Source: Clostridium sp.
GTDB taxonomy: Bacteria; Bacillota; Clostridia; Clostridiales; Clostridiaceae
DNA: 64,000 nucleotides
Direction of reading: 5' to 3'
Assembly (NCBI RefSeq): GCF_017888565.1
Contig: NZ_JAGHFX010000058.1
Span: forward strand, 310,001-374,000
The notes under the pieces were generated by a model that was not told where the DNA came from, searched no databases, and saw only the letters and a program-made list of their open reading frames with translations. A program made the translations under genes and the position numbers. Of this stretch, positions 54,327 through 61,665 are shown one piece after another. The stretch's first letter is position 1, and each line of letters opens with the position of its first letter.

Positions 54327-54470
54327 ATGGCAAAGATACAAATTAGATATGAGAATGAAATAGAAAAGCTTAAGATATTAGAGGTTTTATCTAAGGGAAT
54401 TAAAATAAAGAAGATAAGTGAGACTATTAAAATTGGTAGATATTATAGGGTTTATGTAGAAATAGAGTAA
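54327..54470 (+). CDS. 47-aa hypothetical island protein
   Basis: ATG 54327 after AGGGGG. Product is basic and strand-rich (MAKIQIRYENEIEKLKILEV, then GIKIKKISETIKIGRYYRVYVEIE). Such small proteins are frequent in the early regions of clostridial phages. Unknown role. Confidence 0.6.
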   Translation: MAKIQIRYENEIEKLKILEVLSKGIKIKKISETIKIGRYYRVYVEIE

Positions 54471-54516
54471 TAGATAAAAAGATTAGTATAGTTTTGTAAG
54501 TGGAAGGAGAAATATT

Positions 54517-55431
54517 ATGATAGTTAAATATAAAAGTAAAGAGCAAATAATAGATGAAAAGATGGAGAGTTTAAGAGAGTTTTTTTCAAAAAAAGATTTT
54601 AATCGTTGGGTTAGAATAAATAAGAATGTAGCAGAAGGAAATGATAGAATTGCTATTAGTAATAATTTCTTAAAGTTAAAATTTAAACTTGTGAATATAT
54701 ATAAGGATTTAGATAATTATCGCAAGGAAAAGAAAAAGGCAAGTAAAGTATTAGAATTAGAATTTATAGATAAAAATACTGAAAGACAATACAAAGAATA
54801 TATTAACAAGCTAGATAATCTTATAGAAAATTATAATAATCAATTAAATTCATTAGGATATGTATTAGTTAATTTATATGTACCTATGTTAGATAAATAT
54901 TTTAATAAAAAAGAGATAGTTCAACTTATAGGTGGATCATATGAGCAAATAAAAAAGATTGATGAGTGGTATAAAAAAAGAGAAACAGGAACAAGGTCAA
55001 TTACAGATTCTTATATTATTCATCATGGGGAATATAGATGGAGAAAGGGAAGAAGTAAAGACTTTATAGATTGTCCTAATTGGGAAATGCCTTTATTTAA
55101 TTGTATGAGTGACTATATGTGGAAAGCTATTAATGACAATCCTAAAACAAGAGCAGAAATGGACAATAAGTTTGAAGAAATGTTCCAAGATTCTATGGTG
55201 AATGTAACTATTGATTCAAATGGGAATATTATTGCGACAGAGAAGGTAATACAAGAATTAAGCATAAAAGAATTAGTGATAGATTATCAAGGTAAATTTA
55301 TAAGTGAATTAAAAAAAGACAATATATTTGATAATAAAACATATAGAGTTAAAAGGCTTGAAAATAATGTATATTGTATAGTTGATAAAGATAATAAAAT
55401 GATAGAAAAAATATATAGGAAAAACATTTAA
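54517..55431 (+). CDS. Hypothetical island protein (304 aa)
   Basis: RBS GGAAGGAG. Not recognised. The first 110 residues are coiled-coil-like and charged (YKDLDNYRKEKKKASKVLEL). The middle holds a cluster of aromatic and charged residues (SYIIHHGEYRWRKGRSKDFI, CPNWEMPLFNCMSDY). The last 90 residues are strand-rich. No membrane segment. It is the largest unassigned gene on the island and is followed by a good terminator. Confidence 0.6.
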   Translation: MIVKYKSKEQIIDEKMESLREFFSKKDFNRWVRINKNVAEGNDRIAISNNFLKLKFKLVNIYKDLDNYRKEKKKASKVLELEFIDKNTERQYKEYINKLDNLIENYNNQLNSLGYVLVNLYVPMLDKYFNKKEIVQLIGGSYEQIKKIDEWYKKRETGTRSITDSYIIHHGEYRWRKGRSKDFIDCPNWEMPLFNCMSDYMWKAINDNPKTRAEMDNKFEEMFQDSMVNVTIDSNGNIIATEKVIQELSIKELVIDYQGKFISELKKDNIFDNKTYRVKRLENNVYCIVDKDNKMIEKIYRKNI

Positions 55432-55448
55432 AAATATAAGGATATAAT

Positions 55449-55500
55449 ACCACAAGAAAATATATAAGCCTAAAAGCTGAATATTATCTTGTGGTTTTTT
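55449..55500 (+). terminator. Island operon terminator
   Basis: ACCACAAGA / TCTTGTGGT hairpin followed by TTTTTT. It ends the first rightward operon. Confidence 0.85.
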
Positions 55501-55610
55501 ATTAAATATAAATATCCGTTGGGTACAGAACGGTAAAAAAAGAAAATAAAGAAAATAAATATTATAATGGTATATAGGATATATCCAAATGAATTATATG
55601 TGAGGAAAAG

Positions 55611-55784
55611 ATGACAGAGAAAGAGTATTATAAAAATTATAGAGAGAAAAATAGAGAAAAATTAAACGCTTATCAAAGGGAATGGCGGAAGAGAAATAAA
55701 GAAAAAATTAAAGAGTATAGGCGAAGATATTGGGGAAATAAATCTAAAAATTTAATAATGGAAGGTGAGAAAAATAATGAATAA
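55611..55784 (+). CDS. 57-aa highly charged island protein
   Basis: ATG 55611 after GAGGAAAAG. The product is a repeat of KNR/REKN units (KNYREKNREKLNAYQREWRK, RNKEKIKEYRRRYW). The pattern is typical of the N-terminal region of phage HNH endonucleases and of short phage-encoded proteins. It overlaps the next start by 8 bp. Confidence 0.6.
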   Translation: MTEKEYYKNYREKNREKLNAYQREWRKRNKEKIKEYRRRYWGNKSKNLIMEGEKNNE

Positions 55785-56502
55785 AAGAGCTAAGAAATTT
55801 GAAGAGATAGAAGAAATTGAAATAATTTCAAAGGCGTTACAAGGAAGTAAAATATCAAGCATATCAAAAGAATACCTTTCAAACGAGAAAACAATAAGAG
55901 AAGTATTATATCGACATGGTTACAAGTATGATAAGCAACTAAAGAAGTGGTATCACAAAGAGTCACATAAAGAATCCATATATATATTTAAAAACTGTGA
56001 TATTGAGGAAGAAATTCAATATTTATCAGAAAATAGATATTATGAAAGATACATTAATCCATATCCGGATAGTTTGATGAATGATGAAAATATATCAATA
56101 GGTAAAGAAATGTACAAAGAACTTGAAGAAATGGCAGAAGAATATGGGGCAGATTCCCCAGAGGAGTTAATAGAGTTAATATTACTTAGATTCTTAGATA
56201 AAAATAGAAAAATAGATAAAAGTAAAGAGTTTGGAATTAAATATTTAAAGCAAGAAAGCTATGATGAAGAAGAAATTAAAATATTAATAAAGTATCATGA
56301 AAAAGTTAATATCTCCACTTTAGAAAATTTACTGTGGGAGGAAATGGATTCTTCTGATTCAAAGGGAGCGCTAGAAGAGATAAAAGGATTTTATATAAGA
56401 GAAATATCCAATAAGAAAAAAATAGATATTAATAAATTAGAGAAAATGGATTTTTATAATTTAAAAGAATTATATACAAAATTAAATAATAAGGGAGTTT
56501 AA
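55777..56502 (+). CDS. Hypothetical island protein, possible DNA-binding
   Basis: 241 aa from ATG 55777, with GGAAGGTGAG six bases upstream. The N-terminus reads like an HTH of the homeodomain/transposase sort (EIISKALQGSKISSISKEYL, NEKTIREVLYRHGYKY). A segment at about 110-150 (ISIGKEMYKELEEMAEEYGA) resembles a ribbon-helix-helix. Not assigned to a family. Coupled with the flanking genes. Confidence 0.5.
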   Translation: MNKRAKKFEEIEEIEIISKALQGSKISSISKEYLSNEKTIREVLYRHGYKYDKQLKKWYHKESHKESIYIFKNCDIEEEIQYLSENRYYERYINPYPDSLMNDENISIGKEMYKELEEMAEEYGADSPEELIELILLRFLDKNRKIDKSKEFGIKYLKQESYDEEEIKILIKYHEKVNISTLENLLWEEMDSSDSKGALEEIKGFYIREISNKKKIDINKLEKMDFYNLKELYTKLNNKGV

Positions 56503-56503
56503 T

Positions 56504-57199
56504 ATGAAATTAAGAGAAGTAACAGAAGAAAGAAAAAATTATTTTGAAAACAAGGTAATTTCTACATTGAATAATTACAATGATATGATTACCGAAACAG
56601 ATAAAATGTTATTTAGATATGGAGTTATACATTACAATCAAACTCAAAATAAATATTCACTACAATTTGCTTCAGAACAGAAGGAAGCACTTAAAGTAGA
56701 AATAAAAAACCTTAATGTATCAACATTGGACAAGGTAATATCAGACTTGAAAGAGATAAAAGAAAATTATATTAATGAAATAGCTCCACAAATAGCAACA
56801 ACAGATCCTTTAGAATTGAATTTTATAGAGAAAGAATTAAAAGTAATGAGTGATTCAGAACTTTTAGATTATTATAAGGAAAATTATTTAGATAAAAATA
56901 TTACTAGACTTGTAAAGATTGAATATAGGGGTAGAAAGGGACTTATAAATGGGAATAGGATAATAATAGATTTACCAGACTATGATGTTAAAGATGATAT
57001 AACAATTAACTTAGATACTCAAATAAAGAAAGTAGTAGGATTAAGACAAGTCGCAAGCAATATGTGTAGCTTTGTAGGGGAAATAGATTCAACAGGAACA
57101 CCGGTGCCAAAACTTATTCCTTGGAATACTGTTTTTGCTAACGTAGAAAAGAGAAATATGCATGAGATAACAAAAGTAAGTTTAAAAGATTTTATTTAA
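56504..57199 (+). CDS. Hypothetical island protein (231 aa)
   Basis: ATG 56504 follows the preceding stop by one base; site AAGGGAG. I do not recognise the family. The middle holds a helical region with YKENYLDKNI, then a strand-rich C-terminus (YRGRKGLINGNRIIIDLPDY, KVVGLRQVASNMCSFVGEID). No transmembrane segment. Co-transcribed with neighbours. Confidence 0.55.
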   Translation: MKLREVTEERKNYFENKVISTLNNYNDMITETDKMLFRYGVIHYNQTQNKYSLQFASEQKEALKVEIKNLNVSTLDKVISDLKEIKENYINEIAPQIATTDPLELNFIEKELKVMSDSELLDYYKENYLDKNITRLVKIEYRGRKGLINGNRIIIDLPDYDVKDDITINLDTQIKKVVGLRQVASNMCSFVGEIDSTGTPVPKLIPWNTVFANVEKRNMHEITKVSLKDFI

Positions 57200-57211
57200 A
57201 GGGGAAAATTT

Positions 57212-57400
57212 ATGGATGAACTAAAACAATATATTGAAGAAAGAATTAAGTATATAACAAGCACTAGAGGAAAAATGAGAGTAGAGGCTTACGAATTAGG
57301 ATATTTATATGAAAAGTTTATAATAGAGAAATCTGAATCAGAAGATAAAGAGCAGTTAAGAGAAAATTTAATCAATTTAATTGAAGTAAATAATAAATAA
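57212..57400 (+). CDS. 62-aa hypothetical island protein
   Basis: AGGGGA before ATG 57212. Helical and charged (MDELKQYIEERIKYITSTRG, VEAYELGYLYEKFIIEKSES). Small helical proteins of this kind occur between the early and late regions of clostridial prophages. Unknown. Confidence 0.6.
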   Translation: MDELKQYIEERIKYITSTRGKMRVEAYELGYLYEKFIIEKSESEDKEQLRENLINLIEVNNK

Positions 57401-57423
57401 GAAAGTATTTAATAATTTATAAC

Positions 57424-57458
57424 GATAATGGAGTAACTTATTTGGTTACTCCATTATC
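57424..57458. repeat. 14-bp perfect inverted repeat
   Basis: GATAATGGAGTAAC / GTTACTCCATTATC with a 7-nt loop. Only a weak T-run follows, so terminator or operator before the second recombinase. Confidence 0.6.
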
Positions 57459-57479
57459 AATAATATAAGGTAGGGGGTT

Positions 57480-58025
57480 ATGGTGAGAGTAGATCCAATT
57501 AAGAATAGAAATAATGTAATAAAAGTTATAAATGAACTTAAAAAAGGAGAGGAAAGGAATGTAATATTATTTAAAATAGGAATATATACAGGATTAAGAA
57601 TAGAAGATATTTTAAGATTAAAAGTAAAAAATATAAATGGTAATACCTTAGAGATTCAGCAAGGAAAGACTAAGAAATATAAGAGGATACAGTTAAATGA
57701 TGACCTTAGAAAAAGCCTAAAAGCTTATATAAAAGGCAAGAATGAAGAAGAATATATTATAAAAAGCAGAAATGGAAGTAATAAACCTTTAAGCTATACA
57801 CAGGCATATAGAATAATAAAATCAGCTATAAAGAAAGCTAGGATAAAAGGTAATTATGGAACACATTCACTAAGAAAAACATATGCTTATGCTTTATATG
57901 AAAATAACGATTTAAGTATAGTACAAGGAGCATTAAACCACGATAATCAATTAACTACATTGAAATATATTGGTGTTACAGATGAGGAAATAAATAGAGC
58001 CACAATGAATATAAAATTTGATTAA
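57480..58025 (+). CDS. Short tyrosine recombinase (catalytic domain only)
   Basis: 181 aa, start ATG 57480 or GTG 57483 (AGGGGG better spaced for GTG). Catalytic residues visible: Arg in GIYTGLRIEDIL, Lys in GKTKKYKRIQL, His-x-x-Arg in GTHSLRKTYAY, His in ALNHDNQLTTLKYIGV with the final Tyr. The N-terminal core-binding domain is missing. Small recombinases of this kind sit before the packaging genes of clostridial phages; here none follow. Confidence 0.85.
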   Translation: MVRVDPIKNRNNVIKVINELKKGEERNVILFKIGIYTGLRIEDILRLKVKNINGNTLEIQQGKTKKYKRIQLNDDLRKSLKAYIKGKNEEEYIIKSRNGSNKPLSYTQAYRIIKSAIKKARIKGNYGTHSLRKTYAYALYENNDLSIVQGALNHDNQLTTLKYIGVTDEEINRATMNIKFD

Positions 58026-58557
58026 AAATATAAATGAATGTAATTTTTTAATGCAAGATTTTGCATTGAGTGTCAGAGTAGAAAATAAAATATTAATTAG
58101 GCAAGATAAATAAAGGATTTATAAGCATAAAAATGAATGCAATAGTTTATATAAAACTTACATTAAAAAAGTAAGAGGAAACCCTTATAAATGCAAGGCT
58201 AGCTGGCAAAAAGATTTTAATTTATAAAAAGTAATAATTTTAGTGCATTATCAATTAGAAAGAAATTTATACAAATTTTTTTCGGTTTAACTCAACTAAA
58301 ATCGGGAACACAAGTAAATACAGGGCTAGACAGAGAAAATTTAGACAAAAACTTTTATTATAGCTTTGGGAAATAAAATGTAAAAAATAAACAATTAAAT
58401 GTATCAAAAAACGAACGTTTAACAATACCTAAAGAAATAAAGAGAAAACACCTCATAAATGGCTTAAAACCGTTAATAAATATGTATCATTAGGATTGTA
58501 TAGTTTGATGATACATATTATAATTAACTTATAATATTATTAGAGCGAGGGTTAAAA
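58026..58557. other. Gene-free island stretch
   Basis: About 530 bp between the two recombinase genes. No reading frame with a ribosome binding site is seen; AT-rich, possibly decayed. The final part holds a 12-bp inverted repeat (58479-58519). Confidence 0.5.
58479..58519. promoter_or_regulatory. 12-bp inverted repeat upstream of the resolvase gene
   Basis: AATATGTATCAT / ATGATACATATT with a 17-bp centre, 38 bp ahead of the resolvase start. Such repeats occur in res sites and operators of serine resolvases. Confidence 0.5.
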
Positions 58558-59166
58558 ATGATAGTAAGTTATTTAAGAGTAAGTACATTAAATCAAGAAG
58601 TAGGAAGACAAGAATATCAATTAGATAAATTAAATATTAAGTTTGATAAGGAATATATAGATAAATGCACTGGAAAGAATAAAGAAAGACCACAATTAAT
58701 TAAAATGATTAATGAATTAAAAGAGGGGGATATTCTTTATTGTGAAAGTATCAGCAGATTAGGAAGGAATCTAAAAGACTTAATTGAGATAGTAGAACAA
58801 TTAATTAATAAAGGTGTTAGAGTTATTTTAGTAAAAGAAGGTATCGACACCAGTACAACAACTTATAAGTTATTGATAGGTATATTTGGAGCAATAGCAG
58901 AAATGGAAAGAGAAACTATCCAAGAAAGAACATTACAGAGTATAGAAAGATTAAAAGAAATAAAATCCAATACTGGTGAAGTTGCGACTAAGAGTGGTAA
59001 ATGGTTTGGTAGAGAAGAAAAGAAAGTTAGTGATCTACCGAAAGACTTCAAAAAGTATTATGATAAAATGACCAATAAAGAAATAACTAAGGTTGAAATG
59101 GCTAAGTTATTAGGAGTTGGAAGAGCAACATTGTATCGTTGGATAGCTTTATATGAGAATAAATAG
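58558..59166 (+). CDS. Serine recombinase (resolvase/invertase family)
   Basis: 202 aa. Catalytic Ser9 in VSYLRVSTLNQEVGRQEYQL, then YCESISRLGRNLKDLIEIVE (Arg-rich active site) and FGAIAEMERETIQERT (E helix). The C-terminal HTH (MTNKEITKVEMAKLLGVGRA, TLYRWI) binds DNA. A gene for resolution or for acquiring cargo; the adjacent inverted repeat may be its site. Confidence 0.92.
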   Translation: MIVSYLRVSTLNQEVGRQEYQLDKLNIKFDKEYIDKCTGKNKERPQLIKMINELKEGDILYCESISRLGRNLKDLIEIVEQLINKGVRVILVKEGIDTSTTTYKLLIGIFGAIAEMERETIQERTLQSIERLKEIKSNTGEVATKSGKWFGREEKKVSDLPKDFKKYYDKMTNKEITKVEMAKLLGVGRATLYRWIALYENK

Positions 59167-59276
59167 TATTTATAAAGGTTATCAAGAACAATCATATAGA
59201 AGCTTTTTAATAATTCTAAGGAGCTGTTTGAAAGTAATAGATGGGAAATTTAAAATAATAGAGTTACATTTTATTG

Positions 59277-59306
59277 ATAGACACTTATAGAAATATAGGT
59301 GTCTAT
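59277..59306 (+). terminator. Weak terminator-like hairpin
   Basis: ATAGACAC / GTGTCTAT with a 14-nt loop, upstream of the membrane-protein cargo gene. Confidence 0.5.
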
Positions 59307-59341
59307 TATTGTATAATTATGGTATGGAGGGGGGAGAATGA

Positions 59342-59926
59342 ATGGAAGAAAATGATATTAGAGATACTATAGAAGAAACAGTAAATAATAGTATGAAAAA
59401 ATATTTTAAGAATGGAACTAAGAAATTAAATTTATACACAATACTGCAAGTAATGTGGATGATAGAATTGTACTATTTGGGAACAAATGCAATTTATGAG
59501 TTTTTAGTTGAAAATCCGAAAATAAATAAAGATTTTAATATTGCTACTATTTATCTACCAAAAGAGATTGAAACTTATAATAACTTAATTAAAGAATATT
59601 TTTCATCATGGAGTAGTTTTGTTATATTCTTTGCAATAGCTATGATTATTTGTGGAATATGTTTTGCATTTATACGATTAATCCCAGTGTTAGGAGACTA
59701 TAGATTAATATACTCATATTCATCTTATGGAATAGTAGTAGGAGGATGGTTAATTTTAATATACTGTACATACTATTTATATTTAAATATAGGGATATTA
59801 TTTATGACACTCCCTATATTTATAAGTATGGGGGTAATTGCTATAGAGAATTTAAAAAAGTATTTAAAAAGGAGTCCTATAATTAAGTTAATAGAAGCAT
59901 TTTATCCAGATGCTAGGTATTGGTAA
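59342..59926 (+). CDS. Cargo: predicted multi-pass membrane protein
   Basis: 194 aa, site GGAGGGGGGAGA. Hydrophobic segments at about 31-52, 98-122, 132-152 and 154-175, so three or four helices. The N-terminus is acidic and soluble (MEENDIRDTIEETVNNSMKK), and the end is basic (KYLKRSPIIKLIEAFYPDAR). Not recognised. Standing alone between the resolvase and the next cargo pair, it is a typical place for superinfection or accessory functions. Confidence 0.6.
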   Translation: MEENDIRDTIEETVNNSMKKYFKNGTKKLNLYTILQVMWMIELYYLGTNAIYEFLVENPKINKDFNIATIYLPKEIETYNNLIKEYFSSWSSFVIFFAIAMIICGICFAFIRLIPVLGDYRLIYSYSSYGIVVGGWLILIYCTYYLYLNIGILFMTLPIFISMGVIAIENLKKYLKRSPIIKLIEAFYPDARYW

Positions 59927-60338
59927 ATAAAGAAGTGATAGTATGTATTAAATAAAAGGAATAAAAAGTATATTTAATAATTCTATTATATAAAAGTATA
60001 ATATTAGAATTTAATAATAAGATATCGAAATTATACTATTTCGTAGTTAGTATAGCGAAATAGTATTTTTATTTATTAAAGTTTACTAATATTAAACTAA
60101 AATTAGAAAGTTTGATTTTAAAGGAATAGCTTAAATAGGTGCTTTAAAGTAATTTCGCTAAATAGTGATTATACGAAATACTATTGAAAAATATGATTTA
60201 CAACTTTATAGATAGGATTCCTCATAAGATTAAAGAACTAGTATAGAGTAATAGAATGTAATTTTAAAGGGATAAAATAATCAATCTTTACTAATAGGAA
60301 AAATAAATATAAAATTGTAAATATAAGGAGGTGATATT
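59927..60338. other. Gene-free stretch with repeated CGAAATAGTAT-like motifs
   Basis: About 410 bp. ATACTATTTCG / CGAAATAGTAT forms an inverted repeat at 60033-60066 with a T-run, a likely terminator for the membrane-protein gene. A related CGAAATACTATT lies near 60175-60186. No reading frame is supported. Confidence 0.5.
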
Positions 60339-60494
60339 ATGCCAATTACGCCTAAAAATAATAGTACAAGCTCTAATAACCAATCTACTAATAACAACAG
60401 ACAGTCAACTGGTTATTTTGAAAAAAGAAGTATTAATGAGGGAACTAAATTAGTAAGCCAGCCATCTTACGCAAAACCACCAAGAAAAGAATAA
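60339..60494 (+). CDS. Cargo: 51-aa disordered protein
   Basis: ATG 60339 behind the near-ideal site AAGGAGGTGAT. The protein is disordered, rich in Asn/Ser/Thr/Gln (NNSTSSNNQSTNNNRQSTGY), then a short motif (FEKRSINEGTKLVSQPSYAK, PPRKE). It lies 12 bp ahead of the DUF6338-like gene and is surely co-transcribed. Short low-complexity proteins of this type seem to accompany DUF6338-like genes, but I cannot verify it here. Confidence 0.7.
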   Translation: MPITPKNNSTSSNNQSTNNNRQSTGYFEKRSINEGTKLVSQPSYAKPPRKE

Positions 60495-60506
60495 CGGAGA
60501 ATAATA

Positions 60507-61178
60507 ATGAGTCCAGATAATATAAAAGGATACATTGAAATTATCCCAATGCTATTTTTATATATAGTTCCAGGATATTTGTTTTTTAGGGTTTTTAATT
60601 TTGTACTAAATAAAAAGAATGAAAAACTTACTCAAAATATAGTAGAATACATAATTTGTAGTTATGTAATAATGGCTATAGTAAGATTTATACTTGGCTT
60701 ATTTTTTAATGAAGTAGTTATTGAGTTACCAGAAGTTATCGTAAGTATATTATTATTAAGTGGTATATTGGGATACGTAGGAAGTAGATTAATTTTATCA
60801 GATTGGTTTTCTGGGAAAATATTAAATAAATTAAATATAACTAGAACAATCAATAATAATATTTTTGAAGAATATTTCAATGATAAAAAAGGATTATGGG
60901 TTAAGATATACTTGAAAGATGATAAATTAGTTTATTATGGTGCTATTGTAGGCTTTGATGTAAAAGAAAAATATGAAGATGGATATATAATTATAAACCA
61001 ATATGAAGTTTATAAATATGATAAGAGTACTATTTATGATAGTACATTAGATATTAAATGTAAGGTGAATAATTTAGCATTTATAAAAGTCGCTAATATA
61101 AGTAGAATTGAAGCTAGGTATAGCGAAGATAGTAAATTACTTTGCAAGATATTAAATAACTCACAAAAATATACTTAG
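60507..61178 (+). CDS. Cargo: DUF6338-like membrane protein
   Basis: 223 aa with three N-terminal helices (MLFLYIVPGYLFFRVFNFVL; about 50-68; about 78-98) and a cytosolic domain. The pattern of VPGYLFF in helix 1 and, after the helices, LWVKIYLKDDKLVYYGAIVG (W-V-x-V-x-L-K-D-x-x-x-x-x-G) matches DUF6338. Function unknown. Last gene of the island before attR, with its own terminator. Confidence 0.6.
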   Translation: MSPDNIKGYIEIIPMLFLYIVPGYLFFRVFNFVLNKKNEKLTQNIVEYIICSYVIMAIVRFILGLFFNEVVIELPEVIVSILLLSGILGYVGSRLILSDWFSGKILNKLNITRTINNNIFEEYFNDKKGLWVKIYLKDDKLVYYGAIVGFDVKEKYEDGYIIINQYEVYKYDKSTIYDSTLDIKCKVNNLAFIKVANISRIEARYSEDSKLLCKILNNSQKYT

Positions 61179-61219
61179 TAATGGAATTATATAAATATGA
61201 ATAGTTATATTAAGTATTA

Positions 61220-61250
61220 AAGAGAATTCTAGAAATAGAGTTCTCTTTTT
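61220..61250 (+). terminator. Terminator of the island cargo
   Basis: AGAGAATTCT / AGAGTTCTCT hairpin followed by TTTT. Confidence 0.85.
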
Positions 61251-61277
61251 AGTTGTAACAAATAGTGTAACAAAAAA
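61251..61277. promoter_or_regulatory. Right arm-type integrase binding repeat
   Basis: Same orientation and 26 of 27 positions identical with 47683-47709 (two TGTAACAAA-type units). Confidence 0.65.
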
Positions 61278-61326
61278 TAAAAATGACTTTATCAAAAGAT
61301 ATTTAAACCTAGTGATAAAGCCATTT
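61270..61326 (-). terminator. Element-borne terminator for tRNA-Leu
   Basis: AAATGGCTTTATCA / TGATAAAGTCATTT on the minus strand, followed by a T-rich run. It lies just beyond the tRNA 3' end, inside the island. Confidence 0.75.
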
Positions 61327-61336
61327 CTTATAATTA

Positions 61337-61357
61337 TTGGTGCCGGCAGAGGGAATC
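61337..61357. repeat. attR core within tRNA-Leu 3' end
   Basis: 21-bp direct repeat of 47559-47579; keeps the tRNA gene intact. Confidence 0.9.
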
Positions 61358-61421
61358 GAACCCTCACGGTAAAACCGCATGATTTTGAGTCATGTGCGTC
61401 TGCCAGTTCCGCCATGCCGAC
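61338..61421 (-). tRNA. tRNA-Leu (anticodon CAA), attachment site of the island
   Basis: Reading the minus strand: acceptor stem GTCGGCA / TGCCGGC, D-arm GGCGGAACTGGCAGACGC, anticodon stem CATGA / TCATG with loop CTCAAAA (anticodon CAA, decoding UUG), class II long variable arm CGGTTTTACCG, T-arm GAGGG / CCCTC with TTCGATT, discriminator A and encoded CCA. The gene is complete, 84 nt. Its 3' 20 bases are duplicated at the left end of the island. Confidence 0.95.
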
Positions 61422-61511
61422 TGGTTGCAAAAACTATTATATCAGAATAGGATTAAAATAGCAAGTAGTAAAATTTTATGGAACAAAAGGGAAAATTTTT
61501 GTAAGATTATG

Positions 61512-61540
61512 TTGTTTGAGATTTGGACATCTGTTATTAT
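61512..61540 (+). promoter_or_regulatory. Promoter of the Fe-S scaffold/GGGtGRT operon
   Basis: TTGTTT, 17 bp, TATTAT. The predicted start lies a few bases later at the beginning of the leader structure. Confidence 0.5.
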
Positions 61541-61542
61541 AG

Positions 61543-61602
61543 ATGTAGGATAAATTTGCCCATGGTGGGATGGGATTTGTCCCGATTACTTGTAGTCTAC
61601 AT
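61543..61602 (+). ncRNA. Candidate structured leader RNA
   Basis: ATGTAG (61543-48) can pair with CTACAT (61597-602), enclosing two small hairpins CCCA-TGG-TGGG (61559-69) and GGGA-TTTG-TCCC (61572-83). It is unusually G/C-rich for this region. It begins almost at the predicted transcription start, and lies 63 bp before the gene. No known riboswitch class was recognised. Confidence 0.4.
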
Positions 61603-61665
61603 ATTTAAAAGGTATTAATAAGCCAAAAGGACTATAGCAATCTATAATTAGGGAGGAGATATAAT

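Larger units (their letters stand above)
47559..61357. mobile_element. 13.8-kb tRNA-Leu integrated island, PICI-like or reduced prophage
   Basis: Bounded by a 21-bp direct repeat of the tRNA-Leu 3' end. Contents in order: integrase, Uma2 nuclease and repressor (minus); Cro-like, unknown, excisionase-like, DnaD-like, DnaB helicase, small unknown genes, second tyrosine recombinase, serine resolvase and membrane-protein cargo (plus). No structural phage, terminase or conjugation gene was recognised. The two-direction layout with integrase and repressor on one side and excision/replication on the other matches Gram-positive phage satellites, but proof of mobilisation by a helper phage is lacking. 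Confidence 0.8.

Noticed and set aside
53832-57400. Terminase small subunit or capsid-related genes among the unknown island genes
   Set aside because: No packaging motif, HTH-plus-oligomerisation layout or structural domain could be recognised in any of them; left as hypothetical.
58026-58557. Short open frames between the island recombinases
   Set aside because: The few ATG frames are under 15 codons without ribosome binding sites.
61161-61430. Minus-strand 89-aa open frame
   Set aside because: It reads through the tRNA-Leu gene and terminators; no coding signal.
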